DNA from: Thermococcus sp.
GTDB taxonomy: Archaea; Methanobacteriota_B; Thermococci; Thermococcales; Thermococcaceae
DNA: 5,997 nucleotides
Reading direction: 5' to 3'
NCBI GenBank assembly: GCA_027065835.1
Contig: JAMONK010000224.1
Span: forward strand, 1-5,997
The position numbers were made by a program, and so were the translations under genes. The notes below the pieces were generated by a model that was not told the origin of the DNA, searched no databases, and saw only the letters and a list, made by a program, of their open reading frames with translations. This document shows positions 1 through 5,766 of the stretch, piece by piece (within the stretch, counting starts at the first letter, position 1; the number at the start of each line of letters is the position of its first letter).

Positions 1-2
1 AC

Positions 3-452
3 GCAGCCCCCCTCGATTATGCGATACTGCTGTCCCTTGGTCTGGTCCTTGTTATGGGGGCAAAGATGGTTGTTTACGGCGGTGAGAATATCGCGGAGGC
101 CATGGGGATCTCAGATTTCGTAATAGGGGCGACCATAGTGGCCATCGGGACCTCCCTACCGGAGATGACGAACGCGATGTACGGGGCGGTGCGGGGCAGG
201 GGCAGCATAAGCATAGGCAACATAATCGGGGCGGACATAATGAACGCCCTCGTGGTTCTGGGGATAGCCTCGGTCATACAACCCCTTCAAACGGGTGCAT
301 CGGTTTTAACAGTGGCCCTGGTGCTCGCCGTGATGCTCCCAATGGCGGCCTCCCTAAGGAGGACCCACGGCCTGGGAAGGCCCATAGGGATTTACTTCCT
401 CGCGGTTTACGCCCTCTACCTGGTGCTTATGTTCTCAGGGGTGAAACTCTAA
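3..452 (+). CDS. CaCA-family Na+/Ca2+ exchanger-like membrane protein, C-terminal part (partial)
   Basis: Integral membrane cation/Ca2+ exchanger, cut off at the left edge; the frame is open from base 3 with no start in view. The visible 149 residues contain the second alpha-repeat of the CaCA superfamily. First comes a helix with the block GATIVAIGTSLPE, whose Glu is at 162-164. The block GNIIGADIMN follows, with its Asp at 234-236, and then two or three very hydrophobic helices run to the C-terminus. By family knowledge, the Glu of GTSxPE and the polar residue of the GS(N/D) block form the ion site in the membrane core. The methanogen-type exchanger NCX_Mj also has Asp rather than Asn in its second repeat, so this Asp fits an active exchanger. 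Which ion is moved (Na+, Ca2+, H+) cannot be read from this fragment. The stop lies inside the promoter of the next gene, so the two units abut without a spacer. Confidence 0.88.
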   Translation, partial: AAPLDYAILLSLGLVLVMGAKMVVYGGENIAEAMGISDFVIGATIVAIGTSLPEMTNAMYGAVRGRGSISIGNIIGADIMNALVVLGIASVIQPLQTGASVLTVALVLAVMLPMAASLRRTHGLGRPIGIYFLAVYALYLVLMFSGVKL

Positions 453-464
453 AAGTTTTTAAAC
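450..464 (+). promoter_or_regulatory. BRE/TATA promoter of the HIT-family gene
   Basis: A purine-rich BRE-like stretch (TAAAAG) is followed by TTTTTAAA, centred about 34 bp upstream of ATG 494. Transcription should begin near 484-486, giving a leader of about 10 nt that just contains the Shine-Dalgarno. The element overlaps the stop codon of the upstream exchanger gene. Confidence 0.6.
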
Positions 465-493
465 TCGGCCCCCACCTCCCATCGGTGGTGAAG

Positions 494-994
494 ATGAAAC
501 AGCTATGGGCACCGTGGAGAATTGAATACATACGCTCACCCAAACACGATGGCTGTATATTCTGTGACTTTCCCAGGGAGCACCGGGACGGGGAAAGGCT
601 CATCCTCTACCGGGGGAAACGCAGCTTCATAATCATGAACAACTACCCCTACAACCCCGGCCACGTGATGATAGCACCGTACCGGCACGTGGGGAAATGG
701 GAAGACCTAGACGACGATGAACTGCTCGAGATCATGAAGCTCTCGCAGCTCGTGATAAAGGCCCTCAAGGAGGTCATGAACCCGGACGGGTTCAACATGG
801 GCGTGAACCTCGGCCGCGTCGCGGGAGCAGGAATAGACGACCACGTCCACCTCCACATCGTTCCAAGATGGAACGGGGACACCAACTTCATGCCCGTGAT
901 AGCGGACACTAAAGTCATTCCGGAATCACTGCAGGAAGCCTACTACGAGCTGAAAGGGGCTATAGACAGGATCGCTGAGGAAGAAAAAGTGTAG
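494..994 (+). CDS. HIT (histidine triad) family nucleotide hydrolase/transferase, Ap4A hydrolase/phosphorylase-like
   Basis: Cytosolic histidine-triad enzyme of 166 residues. The N-terminal LWAPWR signature (residues 4-9) is typical of the Ap4A hydrolase/phosphorylase-like branch of the HIT superfamily. A Cys-x2-Cys pair (C21, C24) probably forms half of a zinc site. The catalytic triad HVHLH (H117, H119, H121), in the HxHxHxx form, is intact; the middle His is expected to attack the alpha-phosphate of a dinucleoside polyphosphate or nucleoside phosphoramidate. The exact substrate cannot be decided from sequence. In-frame GTG codons at 485 and 488 would extend the protein, but ATG 494 is chosen because GGTGGTGA (484-491) lies just before it, the promoter predicts initiation of transcription near 485, and homologues as I recall them begin M-x-x-LWAPWR. 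The gene ends 3 bp from the stop of the convergent gene, leaving no intergenic terminator. Confidence 0.92.
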   Translation: MKQLWAPWRIEYIRSPKHDGCIFCDFPREHRDGERLILYRGKRSFIIMNNYPYNPGHVMIAPYRHVGKWEDLDDDELLEIMKLSQLVIKALKEVMNPDGFNMGVNLGRVAGAGIDDHVHLHIVPRWNGDTNFMPVIADTKVIPESLQEAYYELKGAIDRIAEEEKV

Positions 995-997
995 GCC

Positions 998-1693
998 TCA
1001 GAGTCTTCTCACCACTATCTCAAACTTCTTGTCCAGCGGTAGGTCGTGGAAGAGGGCCTCATCAAGCTCCAGAATGGAGACGTCAGCCTCTATCGTGGAA
1101 GCTTTTCCTTTTGAATCGCTCACCCTGAGTTCCATCAGTTTTCCATCCTGAACTCTCGCGGATAGGAGGGTACCATCAGGCGCCTGACCCTTCATGGTGA
1201 AGTCCGCCCCGTTCAGCTCCCAAGCTATGCGTTTTATCAGGGCGGGTGCGGTTTTTGGAGAGATGTGTTCAACCACGCCCCTCTCCTCCAGTATCTCCGC
1301 AACAGGACAGCTGGCCTGCGCTTCACAGAAATCCCCTATGGCCTCGGCTATCCCCCTGGCAAACCTCTCAAGGGGCCTGCCCATGAACGTCTCACCGAAA
1401 CCGGCCCAGCTGGCGGTGACACGGAGTCCCTCCCCCGCCATCTCAAACGTGATCGTCAGGATACCTCTGTCGCCTGTGAAGGTGTAGATGGCCTTTTTAT
1501 CCTGAAACCCAACGGTGAGTCTGAACTCATAGCCGAAGTTGAAGACGAACCTGGGAACCCTAAAGCGCACCACGTCACCGTGCACGCTCTCAAAATACGG
1601 GAAGAACGGAAGTGTTTTCTCCGGCTCCCCGAGGATCATCTGAAGGCTCTCCCAAGGATGTGAGATCGGGACTTCGCAGCTTTTAGTTTTCAC
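998..1693 (-). CDS. Uncharacterised protein with START/SRPBCC-like N-terminal domain
   Basis: I cannot assign a function to this 231-residue soluble protein. Residues 1-127 read like a START/SRPBCC small-molecule-binding fold. A first strand and short helices contain a Glu-Pro-x-x-x-x-x-P-F-F-P segment (about 23-32). A series of beta strands follows (about 40-95), and a long helix (about 107-127) would close the cavity. Residues 128-231 look like a second alpha/beta part, with a helix near 146-161 followed by a beta meander. Cysteines are at 6, 123 and 129; no enzyme motif is evident. There is no signal peptide or membrane helix. The start is GTG at 1691-1693, preceded by GGTGA (1700-1704) with 6 nt spacing; the next Met is residue 19, inside the predicted fold. 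The gene lies 46 bp downstream of thyX on the same strand, so read-through from thyX is possible. The SRPBCC assignment is inferred from pattern only. Confidence 0.75.
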   Translation of the reverse strand: MKTKSCEVPISHPWESLQMILGEPEKTLPFFPYFESVHGDVVRFRVPRFVFNFGYEFRLTVGFQDKKAIYTFTGDRGILTITFEMAGEGLRVTASWAGFGETFMGRPLERFARGIAEAIGDFCEAQASCPVAEILEERGVVEHISPKTAPALIKRIAWELNGADFTMKGQAPDGTLLSARVQDGKLMELRVSDSKGKASTIEADVSILELDEALFHDLPLDKKFEIVVRRL

Positions 1694-1722
1694 TGGTTCT
1701 CACCGGTTTTTAATAAAGTGGC

Positions 1723-1739
1723 TCTCAAAAAAGCCTTTC
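1723..1739 (-). promoter_or_regulatory. Possible promoter of the SRPBCC-like gene (or thyX terminator T-tract)
   Basis: On the minus strand GAAAGG precedes CTTTTTTGAG, centred about 35 bp upstream of the GTG start, and it resembles the CTTTTTTAAGAG element of the DUF996 gene. The same T6 run lies 7 bp after the thyX stop and could instead, or also, terminate thyX transcription. A better-looking TATA (CTTTATTAAAA, 1707-1717) sits only 14 bp from the start codon, too close to serve that start. Confidence 0.4.
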
Positions 1740-2489
1740 TTAAACCGTTGGTTTAGAACTCAGCAGGGTTTTCCACTTTTCTTTCGTCCGTTTCCAACAT
1801 CCTGAGGGCATTAATTTCCCTTCGGGGCAGTAACCAAGCTGGATGCAGCGTGGCCCGAGTTTCGCCCATTTTATGATCGGCCTCAGCTCCTCGTTCTTCG
1901 CAATCTCCCCCAGCATCTTCCATGCGACCTCCCTTATCTCCCACTGGGCCCTTTCGCACGCCCTGAGACCGAGGAAGTGCTTGAGCTCACGGAGGTTCAT
2001 CGTGACCACTATCCTAGTCCTCACCGCCTGTGGAAGGATGAAGCGCGCGTCCTCCTGGTGAACGCCTGCCCCGTAGCTCTCCTCGTAGAGTTCGATGGCC
2101 CTCCTCAGGAACTCCTTCCACTTTCCGTAGAGTTCAGGCCTCTGCTTCACACTCTCAGGGATTAGGAAAGTCTCCTCGACGTCCTCTGGATTGAGCTTGA
2201 TGTACCTCTGGCTCTGTTGTGTGTAGCTCGCTATCCTGTGGCGCACAAGCTGGTGACTGCAGACGCGAGAACAGCCTTCAATCGCAAAGGTCAGAACCGC
2301 GTGCTCCAGGATGGATTCATGCCCGTATCCAAGGATCCTCGGCAGGTGCATCTCGACGTCCTTCCCCGCCATCCTCTGGAAGGCCTCGCTCTCCCAGCCC
2401 CCCCAGTAGCTTATCAACGCCGCCCATGTGACAGTTTCAAGAGGCTTTTTCGTATAGTTGACAAGGGTCACCCTGATCCCGCTATCCAT
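1740..2489 (-). CDS. thyX: Flavin-dependent thymidylate synthase ThyX
   Basis: FAD- and NAD(P)H-dependent methylation of dUMP to dTMP using methylene-tetrahydrofolate-type donors; a cytosolic homotetramer in the family. The 249-residue protein carries the ThyX signature RHRxxSxxxxSxR intact as R83-H84-R85-I-A-S88, then S93 and R95. It also has the upstream HESILEH segment (57-63) and the C-terminal NLRELKHFLGLR segment (165-176) linked to substrate binding. Family members are about 210-250 residues, so it is complete. The frame can be opened further to a TTG at 2543, but that would read through the promoter. ATG 2489 is preferred: GGTGA (2495-2499) sits 5 nt before it, and homologues as I recall them begin with a few residues before IRVTLVNYTK. 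ATG 2492 is directly adjacent and cannot be excluded. The C-terminus has three cysteines (C215, C221, C231). The gene is flanked by DUF996 upstream (125 bp) and the SRPBCC-like gene downstream (46 bp). Confidence 0.96.
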   Translation of the reverse strand: MDSGIRVTLVNYTKKPLETVTWAALISYWGGWESEAFQRMAGKDVEMHLPRILGYGHESILEHAVLTFAIEGCSRVCSHQLVRHRIASYTQQSQRYIKLNPEDVEETFLIPESVKQRPELYGKWKEFLRRAIELYEESYGAGVHQEDARFILPQAVRTRIVVTMNLRELKHFLGLRACERAQWEIREVAWKMLGEIAKNEELRPIIKWAKLGPRCIQLGYCPEGKLMPSGCWKRTKEKWKTLLSSKPTV

Positions 2490-2517
2490 CATCGTCACCA
2501 AGGATAGCGGCACTTCC

Positions 2518-2536
2518 ACCTTATTAGTTTTTTGAG
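2518..2536 (-). promoter_or_regulatory. Probable thyX promoter
   Basis: On the minus strand CTCAAAAAAC is followed by TAATAAGG, an A-rich BRE-like stretch and a weak TATA centred about 35 bp from ATG 2489. Initiation near 2498 would leave a leader of about 9 nt starting at the GGTGA Shine-Dalgarno. The match is weaker than at the other promoters here. Confidence 0.45.
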
Positions 2537-2588
2537 AAGTCAACGCCGGATACGAAGTGCCGCAGGTAGAACGGAACGGCGCCTATCC

Positions 2589-2614
2589 TCATCAGAAAAA
2601 TCAGAAAAGGGAGG
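2589..2614 (-). terminator. Pyrimidine-rich terminator of the DUF996 gene with a 9-bp tandem repeat
   Basis: Directly after the DUF996 stop, the minus strand reads a C/T-rich run containing TTTTCTGAT twice in perfect tandem (2591-2599 and 2600-2608 on the plus strand as ATCAGAAAA). Archaeal transcription ends at U-rich tracts, so this is the likely 3' end. It lies well before the thyX promoter, so the two genes are probably separate units. Confidence 0.5.
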
Positions 2615-3127
2615 TCAGAACGTGATCTCCTCTTCAGCCGGTGTGGGTCCTGCCTTTCCTGGGATAGAATCCGGGAGGGAGAAAAACGCGACTATCTCCA
2701 GGATCGCTGCGATCAGGATTAGTATGGCCCCGATCACCACTATGGTCAGCACCGCCCCTATGATGTAGAGCAGTGCAACGGTACTGAACATGCTAACCCC
2801 AGTCTCCTCGGCGACCATGTCGTAGCTCTGCTTCATGAAGTACGCCGCCACGATCATCAGGATCGCACCGACGATCATCATCGCACCAAGCCCCATCATA
2901 TGCCCCGAGAGCATACCCGAGATCATGCCGGCAAGTATAAGGATGGACGCTATTATGGCCAGGGCTGCGGACCACAGGTACTTACTGAATATCTCCCCGT
3001 TGCCGGTGGCATCGGAGATCTTCTTAACCCCTATCAGCTTCAGTATGAACCCTATAAAACCGAGGCCGACAACCGTTAATATCGCTCCGATGCCTCCCCA
3101 GATCTTTGCATCTTTCAACTCCGCCAT
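2615..3127 (-). CDS. DUF996-type small integral membrane protein
   Basis: A 170-residue, very hydrophobic protein of unknown function whose composition and layout match the DUF996 family. I see four or five membrane segments: about 9-35 (Gly-rich, GGIGAILTVVGLGFIGFIL), 49-72, 77-97, and a long hydrophobic stretch 113-149 that may be two helices. A short charged loop after the first segment holds the KKISDATGNGEIF pattern that I associate with the family. The C-terminus is a short Pro/Glu-rich tail (151-170). Methionine is abundant in helices two and three. The start is ATG at 3127, preceded by GAGGTGG (3132-3138) with 4 nt spacing. It is transcribed away from argF, and a full SurR-type motif lies just upstream of its promoter. 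That raises the possibility of control by sulfur or redox state, which is inference only. Confidence 0.85.
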   Translation of the reverse strand: MAELKDAKIWGGIGAILTVVGLGFIGFILKLIGVKKISDATGNGEIFSKYLWSAALAIIASILILAGMISGMLSGHMMGLGAMMIVGAILMIVAAYFMKQSYDMVAEETGVSMFSTVALLYIIGAVLTIVVIGAILILIAAILEIVAFFSLPDSIPGKAGPTPAEEEITF

Positions 3128-3158
3128 GGGACCACCTCAAGTTCTTATGGATGCGGAC

Positions 3159-3174
3159 TCTTAAAAAAGTTTCG
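3159..3174 (-). promoter_or_regulatory. BRE/TATA promoter of the DUF996 gene
   Basis: On the minus strand the BRE-like CGAAAC (3169-3174) runs into CTTTTTTAAGAG, centred about 37 bp upstream of ATG 3127. The predicted transcript start near 3139 gives a leader of about 12 nt beginning at the GAGGTGG Shine-Dalgarno. Confidence 0.6.
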
Positions 3175-3180
3175 AGGATT

Positions 3181-3197
3181 GTTGAGAACGTTCAGTT
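3181..3197. promoter_or_regulatory. Predicted SurR binding site (GTTn3AACn5GTT)
   Basis: The sequence reads GTT-GAG-AAC-GTTCA-GTT, a complete match to the extended binding consensus reported for SurR, the redox-sensitive regulator that switches Thermococcales between hydrogen and sulfur metabolism. It lies 6 bp upstream of the BRE of the DUF996 promoter, a position expected of an activator site, and about 115 bp upstream of the argF promoter. The core GAACGTTC is also an 8-bp palindrome. Binding is inferred from the motif only. Confidence 0.5.
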
Positions 3198-3312
3198 CTA
3201 GCTCCATCGAAAGTACATCGCAGACCACTTAAAATCATCGGTGGACATTACGTTTAGAAAGCTTCCGGGCCCGCATCCTCAAAAGATTTCAATCGATCCG
3301 ACCATTAACCGA

Positions 3313-3330
3313 CGAAAGGGTTATTAAAAG
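3313..3330 (+). promoter_or_regulatory. BRE/TATA promoter of argF
   Basis: BRE-like CGAAAG is followed by TTATTAAAAG, centred about 34 bp upstream of ATG 3359. Transcription should start near 3350, leaving a leader of about 9-10 nt that begins at the GGTGA Shine-Dalgarno. The first 11 bases (CGAAAGGGTTA) recur identically at the ATPase promoter. Confidence 0.7.
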
Positions 3331-3358
3331 CGAACGCCAGCTTTAATCGGTGATGCAC

Positions 3359-4306
3359 ATGGTGGTTAGCCTTGCAGGAAGGGATATCCTCTGCCTTCAG
3401 GACTTTACAAGGGAAGAGATTGAGACGATTCTCAAGACCGCCGAGATGATGAAGATATGGAACAAGATCGGAAAACCTCACCGCGTTCTCGAGGGCAAAA
3501 CGCTCGGTATGATATTCCAGAAGCCCTCAACCAGGACGAGGGTTTCTTTTGAGGTCGGGATCTACCAGCTCGGCGGCTACGGCCTTTACCTCAACGCCCA
3601 GGACCTCCAGCTCAGGCGCGGTGAGACCATAGCGGACACGGCGCGCGTTCTCAGCCGGTACGTGGACGGAATCGTTGCGAGGGTCTACGCCCACAAGGAC
3701 GTCGAGGACCTCGCCAAGTACGGCAGTGTTCCGGTGATAAACGCTCTCAGTGACTTCTCCCACCCGTGCCAGGCTCTGGCGGACTACCAGACCATCCTCG
3801 AGAAGAAGGGACGGATTCAGGGGGTCAAGGTCGTCTACGTTGGTGACGGAAACAACGTCGCCCACTCCCTCATGATAGCCGGAACCAAGCTCGGTGCCCA
3901 CGTCGTCGTGGCAACTCCCGAGGGCTACGAGCCGGACGAGAGGGTCATCAAGTGGGCCGAGGAGAACGCGGCCGAGAGCGGCGGCTCGTTCGAGCTCCTC
4001 CACGACCCGATCAAGGCCGTCAAGGACGCGGACGTCATCTACACCGACGTCTGGGCGAGCATGGGACAGGAGGCCGAGGCCGAGGAGAGGAGGAGGATAT
4101 TCAAGCCGTTCCAGGTCAACAAGGAGCTCGTCAAGCACGCCAAGCCGGACTTCATCTTCATGCACTGCCTCCCGGCTCACAGGGGCGACGAGGTCACCGA
4201 CGACGTCGTTGATTCCCCGAACAGCGTCGTCTTCGACGAGGCCGAGAACAGGCTCCACGCCCAGAAAGCCGCGATGGCGCTCGTTATGGGCGGGATAAAG
4301 GTTTGA
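3359..4306 (+). CDS. argF: Ornithine carbamoyltransferase
   Basis: Transfers the carbamoyl group of carbamoyl phosphate to ornithine to give citrulline; cytosolic, in arginine synthesis or, in reverse, arginine catabolism. The 315-residue protein has every family landmark. STRTR at 57-61 and HPCQ at 135-138 bind carbamoyl phosphate, DGNN at 163-166 and D230 with SMG (234-236) form the ornithine side, and HCLP at 269-272 carries the catalytic Cys. R298 lies in the C-terminal ENRLHAQKA segment. It reads very close to the Pyrococcus furiosus enzyme as I recall it, including the length. The open frame extends to GTG 3350 and ATG 3353, but ATG 3359 is chosen because GGTGA (3349-3353) lies 5 nt before it and the Pyrococcus protein begins MVVSLAGRD. 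No other arg genes are adjacent, so the anabolic or catabolic direction cannot be told from context. Codon use is strongly GC-ending, as in a highly expressed gene. Confidence 0.97.
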   Translation: MVVSLAGRDILCLQDFTREEIETILKTAEMMKIWNKIGKPHRVLEGKTLGMIFQKPSTRTRVSFEVGIYQLGGYGLYLNAQDLQLRRGETIADTARVLSRYVDGIVARVYAHKDVEDLAKYGSVPVINALSDFSHPCQALADYQTILEKKGRIQGVKVVYVGDGNNVAHSLMIAGTKLGAHVVVATPEGYEPDERVIKWAEENAAESGGSFELLHDPIKAVKDADVIYTDVWASMGQEAEAEERRRIFKPFQVNKELVKHAKPDFIFMHCLPAHRGDEVTDDVVDSPNSVVFDEAENRLHAQKAAMALVMGGIKV

Positions 4307-4343
4307 TGACATTTCTTTCATTTTCTGCCGCATTTTCTGTTTA
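4307..4343 (+). terminator. U-rich terminator region of argF
   Basis: Starting right after the argF stop are T-rich tracts, including CATTTTCTG twice (4319-4327 and 4331-4339). No stem-loop is needed for archaeal termination, and none is evident. The same TTTTCTG element is doubled after the DUF996 gene. Confidence 0.5.
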
Positions 4344-4369
4344 GAACTACGTCTTAAAGATAAACATGC

Positions 4370-4385
4370 CGAAAGGGTTAAATAT
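4370..4385 (+). promoter_or_regulatory. BRE/TATA promoter of the ATPase gene
   Basis: CGAAAG (BRE-like) is followed by GGTTAAATAT, whose centre is about 28 bp from ATG 4408, so transcription should begin within a couple of bases of the start codon. This implies a leaderless mRNA, in agreement with the absence of any Shine-Dalgarno in the AT-rich DNA before 4408. Confidence 0.6.
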
Positions 4386-4407
4386 TCGAATTGTGTTTAT
4401 TATAATC

Positions 4408-5757
4408 ATGATCCGTAAATTCGTGGACAGAAAGGACGAGCTTGAAGCGCTTGAAAGAGCATACCAAAAGGGCGTAAAGCTCTTCATCGTCTATGGAAGG
4501 AGGCGAGTCGGCAAGACAACACTCCTCAGGAGGTTTCTTGAGAACAAGAGGGGTATATATTTTCTCTGCTCACAGAGGGGTTATGAAAAGGACGTTGAGA
4601 GGTTTTCTAGGGAGGTCGGCAAACTGTTCGATATGCCATTGAAGTTCGAGGACTTCGAGGAGGCCTTTGAATTTTTGGCGAAGCAGGGAAAGCTCGTGGT
4701 GGTAATCGACGAGTTTCCGTATCTTATTGGGGCCTACAAACCGATAGCCTCTGTGTTCCAGAGCATAGTGGACTTAACTCTCGAGGGCTCTGAGGTCATG
4801 CTCGTTCTATCGGGTTCAAGTGTGGGGATGATGGAAAGGGAAGTTCTGAGCTATAAGGCCCCCTTGTACGGGAGAGCTGGGGGAATAATGAAGGTCAAGC
4901 CATTCCGTTTTTTTGACATGATCGAGTGGTACAAAAGGGACTTTGAGAGGCTCGTTCGCATCTACGCTGTCACATGGGGCGTTCCAAGGTATATGGAGTT
5001 GATACGGGATGGGAGCGATGAAGAGATAGTCCATAACTTTTTCGAACCAACGGCGTTCCTCTTCAACGAGGGGAGGCTTCTTCTAATGGAAGAACTAAGA
5101 AGTCCAACTACCTACGGCCAGATAATAGAGGCGATAGCCCTCGGGAAGACCAGGTTAACAGAAATAGCGAACCACGTCTTAATGGAGCCGAAAGATCTTC
5201 CGGCTTACCTTCGGGTTCTCTCCGACCTTGGCATCGTTAAGAGGGAAGTGCCAGTGACGAAGAAAACCGCCAAGAGGGGGATTTACGTCATTGAAGATGA
5301 GTACTTCAGGTTCTACTACCGCTTTGTCAGTCCCCACTACGAGGAGATAGAGGCCTTAAACCCAGATCCGGCGATAGAGGACTTCCACCGAAACTTCAAC
5401 TCATACCTCGGGAAAACGTTTGAGAAGGTCGCGAGGGAATTCATCGTTAAGTTAATCAGGGAGAAAAAGCTCCCGCCCTACACAAGATTCGGCCGCTGGT
5501 GGAACAAAAATGAAGAGATAGACCTCGTTGGCCTAAACGAGCGCGGGAGGATGGCACTGTTCATTGAGGTCAAGTGGAAAGGTCTCACTGAAAGGGAGGC
5601 GAGGGGAATTCTCAAAGACCTGAAACGAAAGGGTAAGCTCGTGGGTCTTGATGATTGGGAGAAAAGCTACGGTCTCGTTGCTAAGGGTGTTGAGGGGAAG
5701 GAGGAGCTGAGGGCCGAGGGCTGGCTGGTTTGGGATTTGGAGGACTTCAAAACGTGA
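4408..5757 (+). CDS. Archaeal AAA-type ATPase with C-terminal DUF234 / PD-(D/E)XK-like domain
   Basis: A 449-residue soluble ATPase of the archaeal ATPase family (Pfam ATPase_2 plus DUF234). The N-terminus KFVDRKDEL is typical. Walker A is GRRRVGKTT (30-38), Walker B is VVVIDEFP (97-104, with D101 and E102), and a sensor-like LSGSS lies at 134-138. The family signature PLYGRAGG follows at 152-159. Residues about 232-285 form a winged-helix-like segment. The C-terminal part (about 296-449) includes EDEYFRFYYRFV, and D372 followed by E387-V-K389 looks like the active-site core of a PD-(D/E)XK nuclease. Substrate and role are unknown; such genes are numerous in Thermococcales and are often suspected of a mobile or defence origin. 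ATG 4408 is preferred to the longer frame from ATG 4366, because the extra 14 residues would be encoded by the promoter and homologues start near this Met. Wobble positions look more AT-rich than in argF, consistent with accessory history. The gene stands alone. Confidence 0.9.
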   Translation: MIRKFVDRKDELEALERAYQKGVKLFIVYGRRRVGKTTLLRRFLENKRGIYFLCSQRGYEKDVERFSREVGKLFDMPLKFEDFEEAFEFLAKQGKLVVVIDEFPYLIGAYKPIASVFQSIVDLTLEGSEVMLVLSGSSVGMMEREVLSYKAPLYGRAGGIMKVKPFRFFDMIEWYKRDFERLVRIYAVTWGVPRYMELIRDGSDEEIVHNFFEPTAFLFNEGRLLLMEELRSPTTYGQIIEAIALGKTRLTEIANHVLMEPKDLPAYLRVLSDLGIVKREVPVTKKTAKRGIYVIEDEYFRFYYRFVSPHYEEIEALNPDPAIEDFHRNFNSYLGKTFEKVAREFIVKLIREKKLPPYTRFGRWWNKNEEIDLVGLNERGRMALFIEVKWKGLTEREARGILKDLKRKGKLVGLDDWEKSYGLVAKGVEGKEELRAEGWLVWDLEDFKT

Positions 5758-5766
5758 TGCTCGGGG

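Noticed and set aside
661..692. CCACGTG and CACGTGG inverted repeat, and a GTGATGA resembling a C box, inside the HIT gene
   Set aside because: Both are explained by conserved coding sequence (GHVMIAPYRHVG). No matching D box (CTGA) follows at the spacing of a C/D-box RNA.
1751..1759. GTTTAGAAC, a SurR core half-site, at the end of thyX
   Set aside because: It is inside coding sequence, lacks the third element, and six fixed bases are expected about once or twice per 6 kb.
2570..2600. CTGATGAGG on the minus strand downstream of the DUF996 gene as a C/D-box sRNA
   Set aside because: The C box needs a purine before TGATGA, and no C', D' or D boxes follow at proper spacing before the thyX promoter.
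3172..3283. Long-range inverted match TTTcGAGGAT to ATCCTCAAA across the DUF996-argF intergenic region
   Set aside because: Nine of ten matching bases about 100 bp apart is expected by chance in a region of this size, and the left arm overlaps the DUF996 BRE.
3527..4333. Long antisense open frame (268 codons) across argF
   Set aside because: It mirrors argF in the codon-complementary frame. High GC at the third position of argF removes stops on the opposite strand. The translated product is a low-complexity Val/Leu/Asp/Glu-rich sequence with no recognisable motif, and it has no promoter or ribosome-binding site.
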